From contig JAJYEX010000002.1 in the NCBI GenBank assembly GCA_021785515.1, positions 157,328 through 221,327 on the forward strand: a DNA stretch of 64,000 nucleotides, read 5' to 3'. Positions 1 to 9,400 of the stretch are shown here, in pieces; position 1 is the stretch's first letter; each line of letters begins with the position of its first letter. The notes under the pieces are model-generated. The model did not search any database. It was given only the letters and a program-made list of their open reading frames with translations, and was not told the DNA's origin. A program made the position numbers and the translations under genes. The DNA is from Pseudomonadota bacterium (GTDB lineage: Bacteria > Pseudomonadota > Gammaproteobacteria > Acidiferrobacterales > UBA6901).

Positions 1-732
1 GAATGACGCCATTGTGCGCAAATACCCATTCGCGGCCGCAACAGATATGACGAAAGGGATGGGTGTTGGCCGCGACAAGTGCTGTCGGCGGGTTAGCTTT
101 GCGCACATGTCCGAGGACGAGGGGTGTGCGGATGCGTGCACTCAGCTCCCGGAACCGATTGCTGCTTACCGCTGCCTGCGCTTCCTTTTCGACGTGAAAG
201 GATTCGTCTTCGATCCAGGCGAGCCCCCATCCGTCCGGATTGTCTGCGACGCCGCCGCCGTGCGTGCCGAAGTGGCTCAGAAGCTCACGAGGCTGCAGGG
301 CCTGGCTGCTGCTCAAACCGAACAATTCGCACATGCTGGCATCACCTCGTGGGAGCAGGACGGCTGTGTTTATCGCGATGGCCGGGCTTGCGCCCCAGTC
401 TGTCACTATCGGCCGGGAAAGCGTCCGGTGCCGTGCGACACCCTAAGTCCTCTTTTCATGTGACTGCGCGCCGGCCCCTCGTGACGCGTGACGGGCCTCC
501 CAGTGTCCCTTGCGCCCGGTTTGGGCAGACGCACTCGTTGTACCTTAGCCTTGTGGTCGAGCGGTGCACGCTTCCGGGGTACACCAAACCCTGGCCCACT
601 AAGACCTAACGTCGCTATACCTCTCATGCTTCGCCCGTCGAGGTGCGACTACCGTGAATTACTCGCCTCGATGCTTCGCATCTCCGTGGCTTGCAGCGGT
701 GAATTGCATTTAACATTCAAACCGCAGAAATA
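1..732. other. no supported gene
   Basis: Several overlapping open frames exist here on both strands, but none shows a recognisable domain, a good ribosome binding site or consistent codon use. The stretch becomes AT-rich only after about 710, where the promoter of the next gene begins. It may be degraded sequence. Confidence 0.4.
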
Positions 733-774
733 TTGACAGTGATCGTTTAATGTTCAATAATTCTATTGAATATT
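733..774 (+). promoter_or_regulatory. sigma-70 promoter with overlapping operator palindrome
   Basis: TTGACA (733-738) and AATAAT (756-761) are separated by 17 bases. An inverted repeat, TTCAATA-N4-TATTGAA (753-770), covers the -10 element and extends to 749-774 with one mismatch. The next gene is an ArsR-family regulator, and ArsR proteins commonly bind such AT-rich palindromes, so autorepression is the likely role. Confidence 0.7.
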
Positions 775-793
775 AGATATATGGTGTACGCTG

Positions 794-1546
794 ATGTCAA
801 GAGAGCGCTTCAAGAAGCAGCTGTTCGAGCAATTCGCGCGCGTTGGCCGGGTGTTGGCCAACGGTCATCGTCTTGAACTGGTCGAGTTCCTTGCCCAGGG
901 CGAACGCGCGGTCGAGGCGCTCGCCGAGGTCACCGGATTGTCGGTGGCCAACACCTCGCAGCACTTGCAGCAGCTGCGGCGCGTCGGCCTAGTGGCGGCG
1001 CGCAAGGATGGCCTGCACGTGTACTACCGGCTCGCCGACCCAGCGGTCTCCAAGCTGCTGGGTGCGATCCAGAGTATCGCCGAGCGTCAATTCGCCGAAG
1101 TTGACCGCATCGTGCGCAGCTATCTCACCGCCAAGGACGGCCTCGAACCGGTGTCGCGCGCCGACCTGCTCGAACGGGCCGCGCGCGGCGATGTGACGGT
1201 GCTCGACGTGCGTCCGCCAGTAGAGTATGCCGCCGGCCACGTACCGGGCGCGCTCAACGTACCGGTGCGGGAACTCGAGGCACAGCTCGGCAAGCTGCCG
1301 CGTAAGCAGGAAGTCGTGGCCTACTGCCGCGGACCATACTGCGTGCTGGCGTTCGAGGCTGTGGCCCAGCTGCGTGCCTTGGGGTTCAGCGCGCGTCGCC
1401 TAGAGGATGGTTTCCCGGAGTGGCGCCTGGCCGGATTGCCGGTCGAGGAAAGTGCAGCTGGAACGGATCCCGGACCGCCGGCAGTTGTAAACACCCCTGC
1501 GACCCGCGCGGCGCCGCTAACCCAGGGTCGCCGGCTCCGCGGTTGA
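794..1546 (+). CDS. ArsR-family regulator fused to a rhodanese domain
   Basis: The 250-residue protein has an ArsR-type winged helix in about residues 10-95 and a rhodanese domain in about 115-215. The rhodanese loop carries Cys178 and Cys183 in YCRGPYC, one of which should be the persulfide-forming residue. The DNA-binding half has no cysteine and lacks the ELCVCDL metal site, so metal sensing as in ArsR/SmtB is unlikely. The fusion suggests a regulator that reads sulfane sulfur through the rhodanese domain, which is inference. The start follows an AT-rich promoter with a palindrome that it may bind. The tail after residue 215 is low-complexity. No target gene is adjacent, because the next feature is a transposase remnant on the other strand. 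Confidence 0.85.
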   Translation: MSRERFKKQLFEQFARVGRVLANGHRLELVEFLAQGERAVEALAEVTGLSVANTSQHLQQLRRVGLVAARKDGLHVYYRLADPAVSKLLGAIQSIAERQFAEVDRIVRSYLTAKDGLEPVSRADLLERAARGDVTVLDVRPPVEYAAGHVPGALNVPVRELEAQLGKLPRKQEVVAYCRGPYCVLAFEAVAQLRALGFSARRLEDGFPEWRLAGLPVEESAAGTDPGPPAVVNTPATRAAPLTQGRRLRG

Positions 1547-1665
1547 AAGACGTGACACACTGCATCGATGTCGGGGGATTCCGAATTATGCACGTGCGTG
1601 CCTTGCGAATTCGTGCTCACGCCGCCACCGGCGTCTGAAACGTCCCACGGCAGCGTGACATCCAA

Positions 1666-1899
1666 TCAATCGGACTGAGTCCGGGCGAAGGCGATGACTC
1701 GGCCATCGGCCATTTGTTCCGGCGTTTTGCCATTAAGCGCGGTATGCACGCGGTATCCGTGGTAGTAGTCCTTGAACTTGCGCAGTTTTCTCTCCAAGTC
1801 CCGCGCATTTCAGAAATGCACCTGGTCGAAATATTCATGCCGGATGGTTCCAATCAGCCGTTCGACAAAGGGATGTGAAATGCGTGCATACGGAATCGA
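1666..1899 (-). pseudogene. integrase-core transposase remnant
   Basis: Reading leftward, the translation matches the C-terminal end of an rve-type transposase, including SHPFVERLIGTIRHEYFD, then RKFKDYYHGYRVHTALNGK and TPEQMAD. A TGA at 1812-1810 stands where the family has a tryptophan (HF-stop-NARDLE), so the frame is interrupted. No N-terminal part, second ORF or terminal inverted repeat was found nearby. It is a dead fragment of an IS element. Confidence 0.75.
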
Positions 1900-2066
1900 T
1901 TTGATTTCCTCTACAGTCCCGACGCCACTCGTAGACTCTACTGCTAATGCTTTCATTTAAGCGCAGGGAACAACCGTAGCGCTATTGGAAATTTCGGGTT
2001 TAACTGCCGCCAATGAGGGTGCGGCCGGTTGCCCGGGAAACGTCCGTGTAACCGGACCGGGCGATG

Positions 2067-2810
2067 TCAGCCAGTCCGCACCGTCGGCTCCGTGGTACCC
2101 GCCCGATTGGTCCGCAATGCAAGCAGATGAAAGGTCTGCGAGATGAGCAATACGGGGTATGCGGCCTGTAGCAAATCGGCAATCATGCGCCATTCGGCCC
2201 AAATGCCCTTCCAGTATCCGAGCTTTTCGGTCTTCCTGGCCTGCGTGACTTGGGGCCAGGAGGCTACCGCGACCGAAAGCCGGCGCGCAACGATCCTGCG
2301 ATTCATGAATATCTCTATCCCGAAGCGCGGTAATCTGGAAATCTCTCCCAGCGTCTCACTCAAGAGCTCCTTCCTAATGACCCGTTCGCCCGAGACGAAA
2401 TCCAGACCGATAAACTGGAATATCAACAGGCTGTTTCGTCTCAGGCTGAGGGCGACATCCGCCTCGCCCGATAACACCGGCATGGCAAGGGCCGTAATGT
2501 GCGTGACGTCGAGCCCCGAGAGGTCGGCGTCAAGAAGCATGAGAAGGCCGTATTTTGCCGCCGAGACGCCCGTTGCCATGGCAGCACTCTTGCCGCGGTT
2601 TACCTCGTGGGATATGAGCTTTACCGAAGAAAAGCGCCTAACGACCTCGGCGGTGTTATCGGTCGAGCCGTCATTGACTACGATGACCTCATGCAACAGC
2701 GGGTGCGTCGAGGCCGCTGTCAGTACGGCGGCAATTCTCGGTGCCTCGTTGTACGCGCATATAATGCAGGAAATTCGGATATCGTTTTGGTCAGCAGAAC
2801 CGCCGTTCAT
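2067..2810 (-). CDS. family 2 glycosyltransferase
   Basis: This 247-residue protein has the GT-A fold of family 2: the start of the nucleotide-binding strand (ISCIICAYNEAPRI), then VVNDGSTDNT, and a metal-binding LLDADLSG. It should transfer a sugar from a nucleotide sugar to a lipid or polysaccharide acceptor on the cytoplasmic side; the substrate cannot be read from the sequence. I chose ATG 2810, which has GGGA about 10 bases upstream. A TTG at 2861 would give a longer form overlapping the upstream gene. It lies directly downstream of a flippase-like membrane protein on the same strand, so the two probably form an operon for an envelope glycan or glycolipid. Confidence 0.8.
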   Translation of the reverse strand: MNGGSADQNDIRISCIICAYNEAPRIAAVLTAASTHPLLHEVIVVNDGSTDNTAEVVRRFSSVKLISHEVNRGKSAAMATGVSAAKYGLLMLLDADLSGLDVTHITALAMPVLSGEADVALSLRRNSLLIFQFIGLDFVSGERVIRKELLSETLGEISRLPRFGIEIFMNRRIVARRLSVAVASWPQVTQARKTEKLGYWKGIWAEWRMIADLLQAAYPVLLISQTFHLLALRTNRAGTTEPTVRTG

Positions 2811-2847
2811 ACATGTATCCCGGGTTTGAGTTAATGTGGATCGGTAT

Positions 2848-3840
2848 TCACGATGCTGCAATTGCTCGGGTCTTTCTCTTGCCGGTCAACGTTGCCAGGC
2901 TGATCGCGCCGACAGCCAGAGGGAAGTAAAGCGTGGAAAAGCGCCACAAAAGGAGGACCGTTGCCATCGCCGGATTTGCGGCCCAGGACGCCAGGGCAGC
3001 CGCAAGCCCGACGTCGGCGCTGCCGCCGCCAGCGGGGATTCCGGTCCATTGCGCAAGATGAAGGATCACTACCTGTGCTATCAGCACGAATCCGAATGGT
3101 ACCCGGTATCCGAAATCCCGCAGCACCAGCCAGAGCACGCCATATCTGGGGATCCACTGTAAGGTCGTCAGCAGTATCAGGGCTGCACTTCTTTTCGGCG
3201 AACCCTTGATCAGGATGCCGGCCTGTTTCCGGAGCGTCGCAATGAACGCTCCGAACTGCTCTCGCCTTGCCCGAATCCGCGATACGGAATCAACAGCGCG
3301 ACGAAGTGCCGCAACGACGGCATGACGCCCCCACCACAGGCCAAACCCGGCCAGCAACGCAGCGGCGATGACGATCATGCCCGCGGATTGCGGCAGTGTG
3401 GGCGCGAGATGCCTGAGTGGAGCCAGGCCGCAGATGGTGGCCACGGGGATGGTTATGGCGAAAAAGAGAAGATCAAGCGCCTGTTCAGCGCCCAGAACGG
3501 CAGTGGAGACGGCCCACGTGGCGCCAGTTTTTTGCAGCAGCACCACGGTGGTGACGTAGCCGGCCGCGCCTGCCGGGGAGGACAGGAAGGCAAAATCCGA
3601 GGCCAGGGTAATCGCTATCGTGCGCAGGAACGGGAGACGCTGCCCGAGACTGCCCATCAATATCTGGAGCTTGCCGGCCTTTGCGATACTGCTGGCCAGG
3701 GACAGGCACGCCAGTGTCACGAACATCTGCAGCGGAACGGCGCGCAGGTTTCCCAGAACGGCGGTTCCGCCCAGCACAAACGGAGCACCGATGGCCAGTC
3801 CAGCCCCGATGACGGCCGCAAGAGGAGCTAGGCGGCGCAA
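2848..3840 (-). CDS. flippase-like integral membrane protein (LPG_synthase_TM/UPF0104)
   Basis: The 330-residue protein is highly hydrophobic with about eight to nine predicted membrane segments. It resembles the lysylphosphatidylglycerol synthase transmembrane family (UPF0104), seen in the early SSIAKAGK region and the conserved late segment around GIPAGGGSADVGLA. Members lacking the soluble synthetase domain are often found beside glycosyltransferases and are thought to move lipid-linked intermediates, though this is not proven here. The stop lies 37 bases before the start of the family 2 glycosyltransferase. No aminoacyl-transfer domain is present. Confidence 0.75.
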   Translation of the reverse strand: MRRLAPLAAVIGAGLAIGAPFVLGGTAVLGNLRAVPLQMFVTLACLSLASSIAKAGKLQILMGSLGQRLPFLRTIAITLASDFAFLSSPAGAAGYVTTVVLLQKTGATWAVSTAVLGAEQALDLLFFAITIPVATICGLAPLRHLAPTLPQSAGMIVIAAALLAGFGLWWGRHAVVAALRRAVDSVSRIRARREQFGAFIATLRKQAGILIKGSPKRSAALILLTTLQWIPRYGVLWLVLRDFGYRVPFGFVLIAQVVILHLAQWTGIPAGGGSADVGLAAALASWAANPAMATVLLLWRFSTLYFPLAVGAISLATLTGKRKTRAIAAS

Positions 3841-4244
3841 TCGAGTTTCCCCGCTGTCGGGTCGTCGGCCAGCCGGCGGCGCCTGATGCCGGTGTTGATA
3901 AAGATCACAAAGGGTATTGCATCCGCAAAATGCATTCGGCGCCTTCTCGCCCCTTGATCGGACATTGCAGCCCCATTATCCGCTTTGATGGATGACAAAT
4001 GGATTACGTCGCCATGACATGCCCGTGTGTAGGCAGGCCGCCTGAAGCGGTCCAGCCGTCCGGTCAGGGCCGCAGGCCTGCGCACAGACCGCTTGTGCAC
4101 ATGTTGTGAAGACTTCTTCGTGCCGGATCAATAGGCTCTACCCAGCAGGGCTGTCCACTTGAACGCCGAAAGAGTCGGCACAGTCCGATCGAGGGGTGGG
4201 GTAACACGGTTTCAGCGTGGCCATTGCCCCGGCCGTGACATGGC
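3841..4244. other. intergenic region between divergent genes
   Basis: No convincing gene. A leftward frame (stop at 3828) encoding up to 90 residues overlaps the start of the flippase-like gene by 13 bases. It has only a weak ribosome binding site and no family, so it was not called. Confidence 0.4.
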
Positions 4245-4250
4245 TATAAT
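4224..4250 (+). promoter_or_regulatory. putative promoter of the Sel1-repeat gene
   Basis: A perfect -10 hexamer TATAAT lies at 4245-4250, about 42 bases before the chosen ATG. The best -35 is a weak TTGCCC (4224-4229) with a short 15-base spacer. Confidence 0.4.
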
Positions 4251-4291
4251 GAATGCTTGAGAACCACAAATTTTCCGGCTGGGAGGCCCCC

Positions 4292-4846
4292 ATGAATGTA
4301 GCGAAGTCAGTCATCGGCCTTGCCGTGTGCGCGCTTGCCGCCGCCGCCCCGGCACATGCCGATACCCTGGGACTTGCCACGCTGAAACACAGGGCGGAGT
4401 CCGGGAACGTGCCCGACGAGAACCAACTCGGGCTCGATTACCTGCTGGGCCGCGGAATCGAACAGGACTATGCCAAGGCCAGGCAATGGTTCGAGAAGGC
4501 CGCAGCCCACCATGGTCCCGCGGCCATGTACAACCTGGGCCTGATGCGCCTTCACGGCCTCGGCATCCGCCAGGACGACGCCCGGGCGGTCGCCTGGTTC
4601 CGGAAATCCGCCAACATGCACTATGTGCTGGCCGAATACGAGATGGGCTACCTGTACCAGAATGGAATCGGCGTGGACCAGGACATCGACCATGCGAAGT
4701 TTTTCTACGGTCTCGCGGCCTATGCCGGCTACCGGCCCGCCGTTCTGGCGCTCATCCAGATCCGGGGGGAAGAGGTACTGCGACGCCAAGACGGAAATGG
4801 CGGAACGGCGCCGGTCGCCGCCGGGCCCACGGACGGCGGCCTGTAG
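4292..4846 (+). CDS. periplasmic Sel1-repeat protein
   Basis: The 184-residue protein starts with a signal peptide (MNVAKSVIG to about PAHA, residue 23). It then has three Sel1-like repeats, with typical signatures such as LGLDYLLGRGIEQDYAKA, YNLGLMRLHGLGI and MGYLYQNGIGVDQD. Sel1 repeats form helical hairpins that mediate protein-protein contacts, so this is probably an exported adaptor. The ATG at 4292 is preceded by GGGAGG at 4281-4286; an upstream in-frame ATG at 4253 has no such site. It stands alone between non-coding stretches, so its partner is unknown. Confidence 0.8.
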   Translation: MNVAKSVIGLAVCALAAAAPAHADTLGLATLKHRAESGNVPDENQLGLDYLLGRGIEQDYAKARQWFEKAAAHHGPAAMYNLGLMRLHGLGIRQDDARAVAWFRKSANMHYVLAEYEMGYLYQNGIGVDQDIDHAKFFYGLAAYAGYRPAVLALIQIRGEEVLRRQDGNGGTAPVAAGPTDGGL

Positions 4847-5736
4847 CCCCGCTGGATTTCCGTGATGATGGCGGCTTCGTGACGTCGGCTGCATCGGGGC
4901 TAGCACCGACGGCTACCTTGATCCGCTTTCGGATGGCCTCGGTGTGTCATTTTCCGGCGTAATGGAGCCGCCGCGTTTTCCGCATATTCGAGCCGCGTCG
5001 CTGTTTCGGAACGGGCATCTCGAACTGAAGTGTCGTTGCTATCCTCTGGGGTCTTGCGGACCACAGGGGGATGGCGGATGGCTCGACGGAGATTCGAGAT
5101 GTTCCAGTATCGACAGGTCTTCTTGCAGCCGCGTGCCGGGCAGAACGATCGCCAGGTTGTCTGTGCAGAACTCATGGTGCGGGTCAGAGTCGCGGCGTTT
5201 CTTGTGCCTGCACAAGCACAGGGCTGGCTCAGTTCCGGTTGCGAACTGCCGCGATGACGTGGTCTTCCGGAAGTCGGATAAGCCGGGCCACTTCACCTAA
5301 GTCCACGGGCCGAGAGTCATGGCCCACCGCACAGGCGGCGAGCATCAATGGAAAACCCGGGTCAGTATTAGCTGCGATTCAATACCAGGCACCCCGTGTG
5401 CACCGGGTTACCAGCTTCCGCCCGGCCATGCCGCAGGGACCGCGCCTAGGTCATTTGGGCTATGGAAGAGCGCGGCGCTGCGGCGCATATTGTTTGGTCA
5501 TGTCGCGGCACCCACGTCATCCTTGGCAGAGTTGATCGAAAACTCATTCTTTATAAAGATCGGCTTCTGGTACCTATTGGTGAACGATCGGTGAGCGGGC
5601 GTTCCGTACAATAATGCTTCTGAGCCAGGCCTGGACCCACTTCCAGAAAGGCCAGGTTCAGGGACAGACGGCCTGGAGTGATGTGCATAGATTGAAATAG
5701 TGTTCTAGCACGAACACGTGTCCGCCGGAGACATCC
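4847..5736. other. no supported gene
   Basis: About 0.9 kb without a convincing coding region. Frames of up to 154 codons occur on both strands, but they have mixed composition, no recognisable domain and no good start signals. The segment before 5736 is the leader of the Gly-rich protein gene. Confidence 0.4.
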
Positions 5737-5750
5737 GGAGGAGGTTTTCT

Positions 5751-6473
5751 ATGGACAAGGTCATTCGCCCCGCTACCCCAGTCAGGCTTTTCCCCGGCAG
5801 GATTCTCTTGGGGATTTTGCCGCTCCTGGTTTCTCTCACGCTCTCGGTGCCGGCGATCGCAGCAACCGTCACCCAGACCGGAACCGCGGGGACGCCAGGC
5901 ACCAACGGCACCGCGACCAGTCCCAATGGTACGGCTGGCGGATCGGGTGGATCCGCCACCGCGGATACCTCCAGCACGCTGTCGGACAGTTCCAACACCG
6001 CGACCGCAACCGGCGGCGCCGGAGGCGCCGGCGGCAGCGGTTATTCCGCGGGGGGCAACGCCGGCGCCGGCGGGACGGCCGGGAATGCCACGGCCAACGC
6101 ACCCGATGATCCAGTGAGCGGATCGGCTTCGGGAACAGCGACCGCCACTGGAGGGCAGGGCGGGAACGCGGGGCAGCCGGGAGCTTCCGGGGGGGCGGGC
6201 GCTGCCGGCGGCGGCGCGGGCTCAGCCACTGCTTCGGCGAGCGCGATTGGGTCCGGCAGCGCTTCGGCCACAGCGTCCGCCTCAGCCGTTGGTGGCATGG
6301 GGGGTAATGCGACCGCCGGATCTGCAGGTGCCGGCGGTACGGCCACGGCTTCGGCGAGCGGCAACTCGGACAGCGGCCGTGGTGCAGGTGACGGTGACCC
6401 AGGAAGGAGGGGCGGGCGGGAGCGGCTATCTCGACGCCAGCGGCGGGAATGGCGTCACGTCGCTTTTGAGTGA
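5751..6473 (+). CDS. Gly/Ala-rich exported repeat protein, N-terminal part (frameshifted)
   Basis: The start at 5751 has a strong GGAGGAGG at 5737-5744. The first 40 residues are a signal peptide ending near VPAIAA. Low-complexity Gly/Ala/Ser/Thr sequence with GGAGG clusters follows. After Gly at 6375-6377 this frame loses the family pattern and turns Arg-rich (GRRGGRERLSRRQ), while the next frame continues it (VVQVTVTQEGG). One extra C at 6377/6378 explains the shift, so this entry and the one starting at 6247 were probably one gene of about 1,320 codons. The frameshift may be real inactivation, a phase switch or a sequencing error. Function is unknown; an extracellular matrix, sheath or surface role is inference. 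Confidence 0.7.
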   Translation: MDKVIRPATPVRLFPGRILLGILPLLVSLTLSVPAIAATVTQTGTAGTPGTNGTATSPNGTAGGSGGSATADTSSTLSDSSNTATATGGAGGAGGSGYSAGGNAGAGGTAGNATANAPDDPVSGSASGTATATGGQGGNAGQPGASGGAGAAGGGAGSATASASAIGSGSASATASASAVGGMGGNATAGSAGAGGTATASASGNSDSGRGAGDGDPGRRGGRERLSRRQRREWRHVAFE

Positions 6474-9400
6474 TGCGGCGACGGGAAGCACGTCGGGCAC
6501 CCTGTATCTGACCCAGGATGCTACCGGAGGCGCCGGCGGGCCGACGATCTCCGGCTTCGGTGCGGCCGGGGACGGCGGGGACGCCGGTTCGGCGCTTTCG
6601 CTGAACGGTACGCTCGCACAATCCCTCATCGTGAGCCTTTCTGCCGCGGGCGGTGGCGGCGGCAACACGTCCGAGGGTGCGGTCGGGGTGGGGGGCGTGG
6701 GTACGGTCAGCGGCAACGTTTCCACGGGTGGAACCCTGGATCTGCTCGGATCCGCCGTCGGAGGCGCAGGTGGTCTTGTCCTCACAGGAGGCCTCGGCAG
6801 CGGCAGCGTGGGCCGCAACGCCCTCTGCAGTGTGCAGGGCGCGAGCAGCGGCAGCTTCGCCGTTACGGTCGATGGCGCGGCGGAGGGCGGTACTGGAGGG
6901 ACTGCGTTCGGCGGAGGGAATGCCGCAGGCAATGGCGGCACGGGCACGGTTTCGGCCAACGGCAGGTCGTCGGGCGGGGGAACTGTGACGGTGGAAGCGG
7001 TGCAGGACGGTGGATCCGGCGGGTGGGGGCTCTCGGGTGCCAACGGCGGGGCCGGCGGCGCCTCGAACATCACCAATGCGGTGACGGGAAGCACGACCGG
7101 TAATCTGAGTCTCTACCAGGAAGCATCCGGCGGAAATGGCGGCAGTACCGATTCAGGGTTTGCAGGAGCGGGGGGCAGCGCCGATTCCGCGCTCACGGCG
7201 ACCGACACGGCTGCAAGCGCTCTCGGCGTGTATCTCGGGGCCACGGGCGGTATGGGTGGGCAATCGTACGGGACAGGCGCGGTCGGGACTGCGGGTACCG
7301 CCTATGTCAACGGCAACGTAAGCAGTGTCGGAACCCTGACACTGAACGGATCCGCGAACGGCGGTGGGGGAGGCCAGGCGAACTCGAGGGGTGCCGGCAG
7401 CGCAGGCGGCGCCGCAACATCCACCCTGACCGGCAGCAGCACCCTGACCAGCAGCGGTACGCCACCCGCCAGTGTCAACATGGACAGCGTCGCGATGGGA
7501 GGTGGCGGTGGCGGCGGTGCCGGGGCGGGAGCCGGTGGCACGGGCGGTGCGGCGACTGCTTCCGCGAGCGGGAGCGCGACGGGCAGTTCGTTGAGCACTG
7601 TAACCGCATCGGCCACCGGGGGCGCGGGCGGTGGCGCCTCGGAAGCGGGCGGGGCTGGAGGCACCGCCAGCGCCGCGGGGAATGGCGCTTCGGGCAGCGG
7701 CGGTGTGACTGTGTATGTTATCCAGACCGGCGGTGCCGGCGGGCCGAGCACTTCCTCGGGCAACGGGGGAACTGGAGCGGCCTCGAGCCTGACCGACGCC
7801 GCGGCGGGAAGTACATCCGGCTTGCTGAGCCTGAACCAGGACGCCCAAGGGGGTGCTGGCGGTTATTCGGTGTCAGGCCTGGCGGGGACCGGTGGCGATG
7901 CGAACTCGGTGCTGAACTTGAACGATACCCTGGCGATCGCATTGGACGTCAATCTCACCGCCGCGGGGGGTGTCGGGGGCGGCACGGAGACCGGTACGGC
8001 CGGGACGGCCGGTACCGCCACGGTCGGCGGTACGGTCAGCAGCATTGGTAGCCTGATCCTGCAGGGCATCGCCACCGGCGGCAGCGGCGGCGAGGTCGAT
8101 GCGACTGGCGGGGGCAGCGCGGGCGGAGCCGCCACGTCCAGCCTGACCGGCAGCAACAGCAGCAATCTCCGTGGTGTCGCAGTGGACAGTACGGCCAACG
8201 GCGGCATCGGTGGCCGCGCGATAGGAGCGGGCGCCACCGGTGGCGTGGGCGGCACGGCCACCGCTTCGGCGAGCGGCACTTCGTCCGGCGGCGGGCCTGT
8301 AGACCTGACCGTTTCCCAGTCCGGGGGAGCCGGCGGGTCGGGGTATTCGGGCGCCAATGGCGGGAGCGGCGCGGCATCGAGTCTCTCGGATGCGGTGGCG
8401 GGAAGCACGTCGGGCAGCCTCGCCCTGGGGCAGGTTGCCTATGGCGGCATAGGTGGTTCGACCGATTCGGGCCAGGCGGGGACGGGCGGCAACGCGAGTT
8501 CCGCGCTCATATTGACGAACACGACCGCGGGATCTTTGGGCGTGACCCTCGGTGCCAGCGGCGGGTACGGCGGGCAGACGATGGCGGGTACATCCGGAAC
8601 CGGCGGCACCGCCACAGTCGATGGCAACGTGAGCGGTACTGGAATCCTGTCTTTGACCGGGATGGCCACCGGCGGAAGCGGCGGCGCGCTCAATCCGGCA
8701 GGTTCAGGCAGCGCAGGCGGCGCCGCCACGTCCAGCCTGACCGGCTCGGGCGGTGGCAATTCGGATGATGTGGTCAGCACGGCCACGGGCGGCGACGGCA
8801 GCGGGGGCGCCGCCACCGGAAATGCAGCGGCCTCGGCTACGGCGTTCGGCACCCAGGCCGGTACGACGGTCTCCGCGAGCGCCACGGCGACCTCCTATGA
8901 TTCCTCCGTAGGCGCGGGCGGGACTGCGAATGCCACGGCGAGCAGCGTCTCCCTCGGCGGCGTCACCGGTTCTGCGCTAGCGAGGACCCAGGGGACATCG
9001 GGGGCTGCGCAGGCGATGAGCCAGGGGGGCAGTGGGCCGCTGCAGGCGCTTGCTATGGCCACCGCGCCCACCAGCGCGGTGCTTACGCGGGTTTTGACCC
9101 AGGCCAACCTCGGCGGCGCCTGGTTCGGCGGCCCTGGCCCCTTCAGCAATGGCTTTGCATCCTATGCCTATGGGCTATCGGGACCGGGTGCCTCGACGGT
9201 GAACTCTATCCTTGGGACGACGCACCCGAATGCGGGCGGCGCGCTCGCAGGCGAAACCATCCTTGGGGCGGGTGTCCTCGGTGGCAACTATGTCTCGGGA
9301 GTCAACGGGACATTCACCTATACAGCAGCCGATGAGTTCGGGGAAGTGACGAGCGGCAGCCAGCGGATCACGCTGGGGCTGCTCGATTTTGCCTCCTATG

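Noticed and set aside
14-736. Overlapping open frames of 70-160 codons at the left end
   Set aside because: No family, no ribosome binding site and mutually overlapping on both strands.
6403-8890. CRISPR-like or satellite repeat
   Set aside because: Units are about 600-720 bases long, coding and divergent; there are no short identical repeats with spacers.
6041-9149. Long Pro- and Arg-rich frames on the minus strand across the Gly-rich gene
   Set aside because: They are the antisense of GGC/GCC repeats (Gly/Ala read as Ala/Pro), have no start signals or domains, and the plus-strand frame has a signal peptide and sorting tail.
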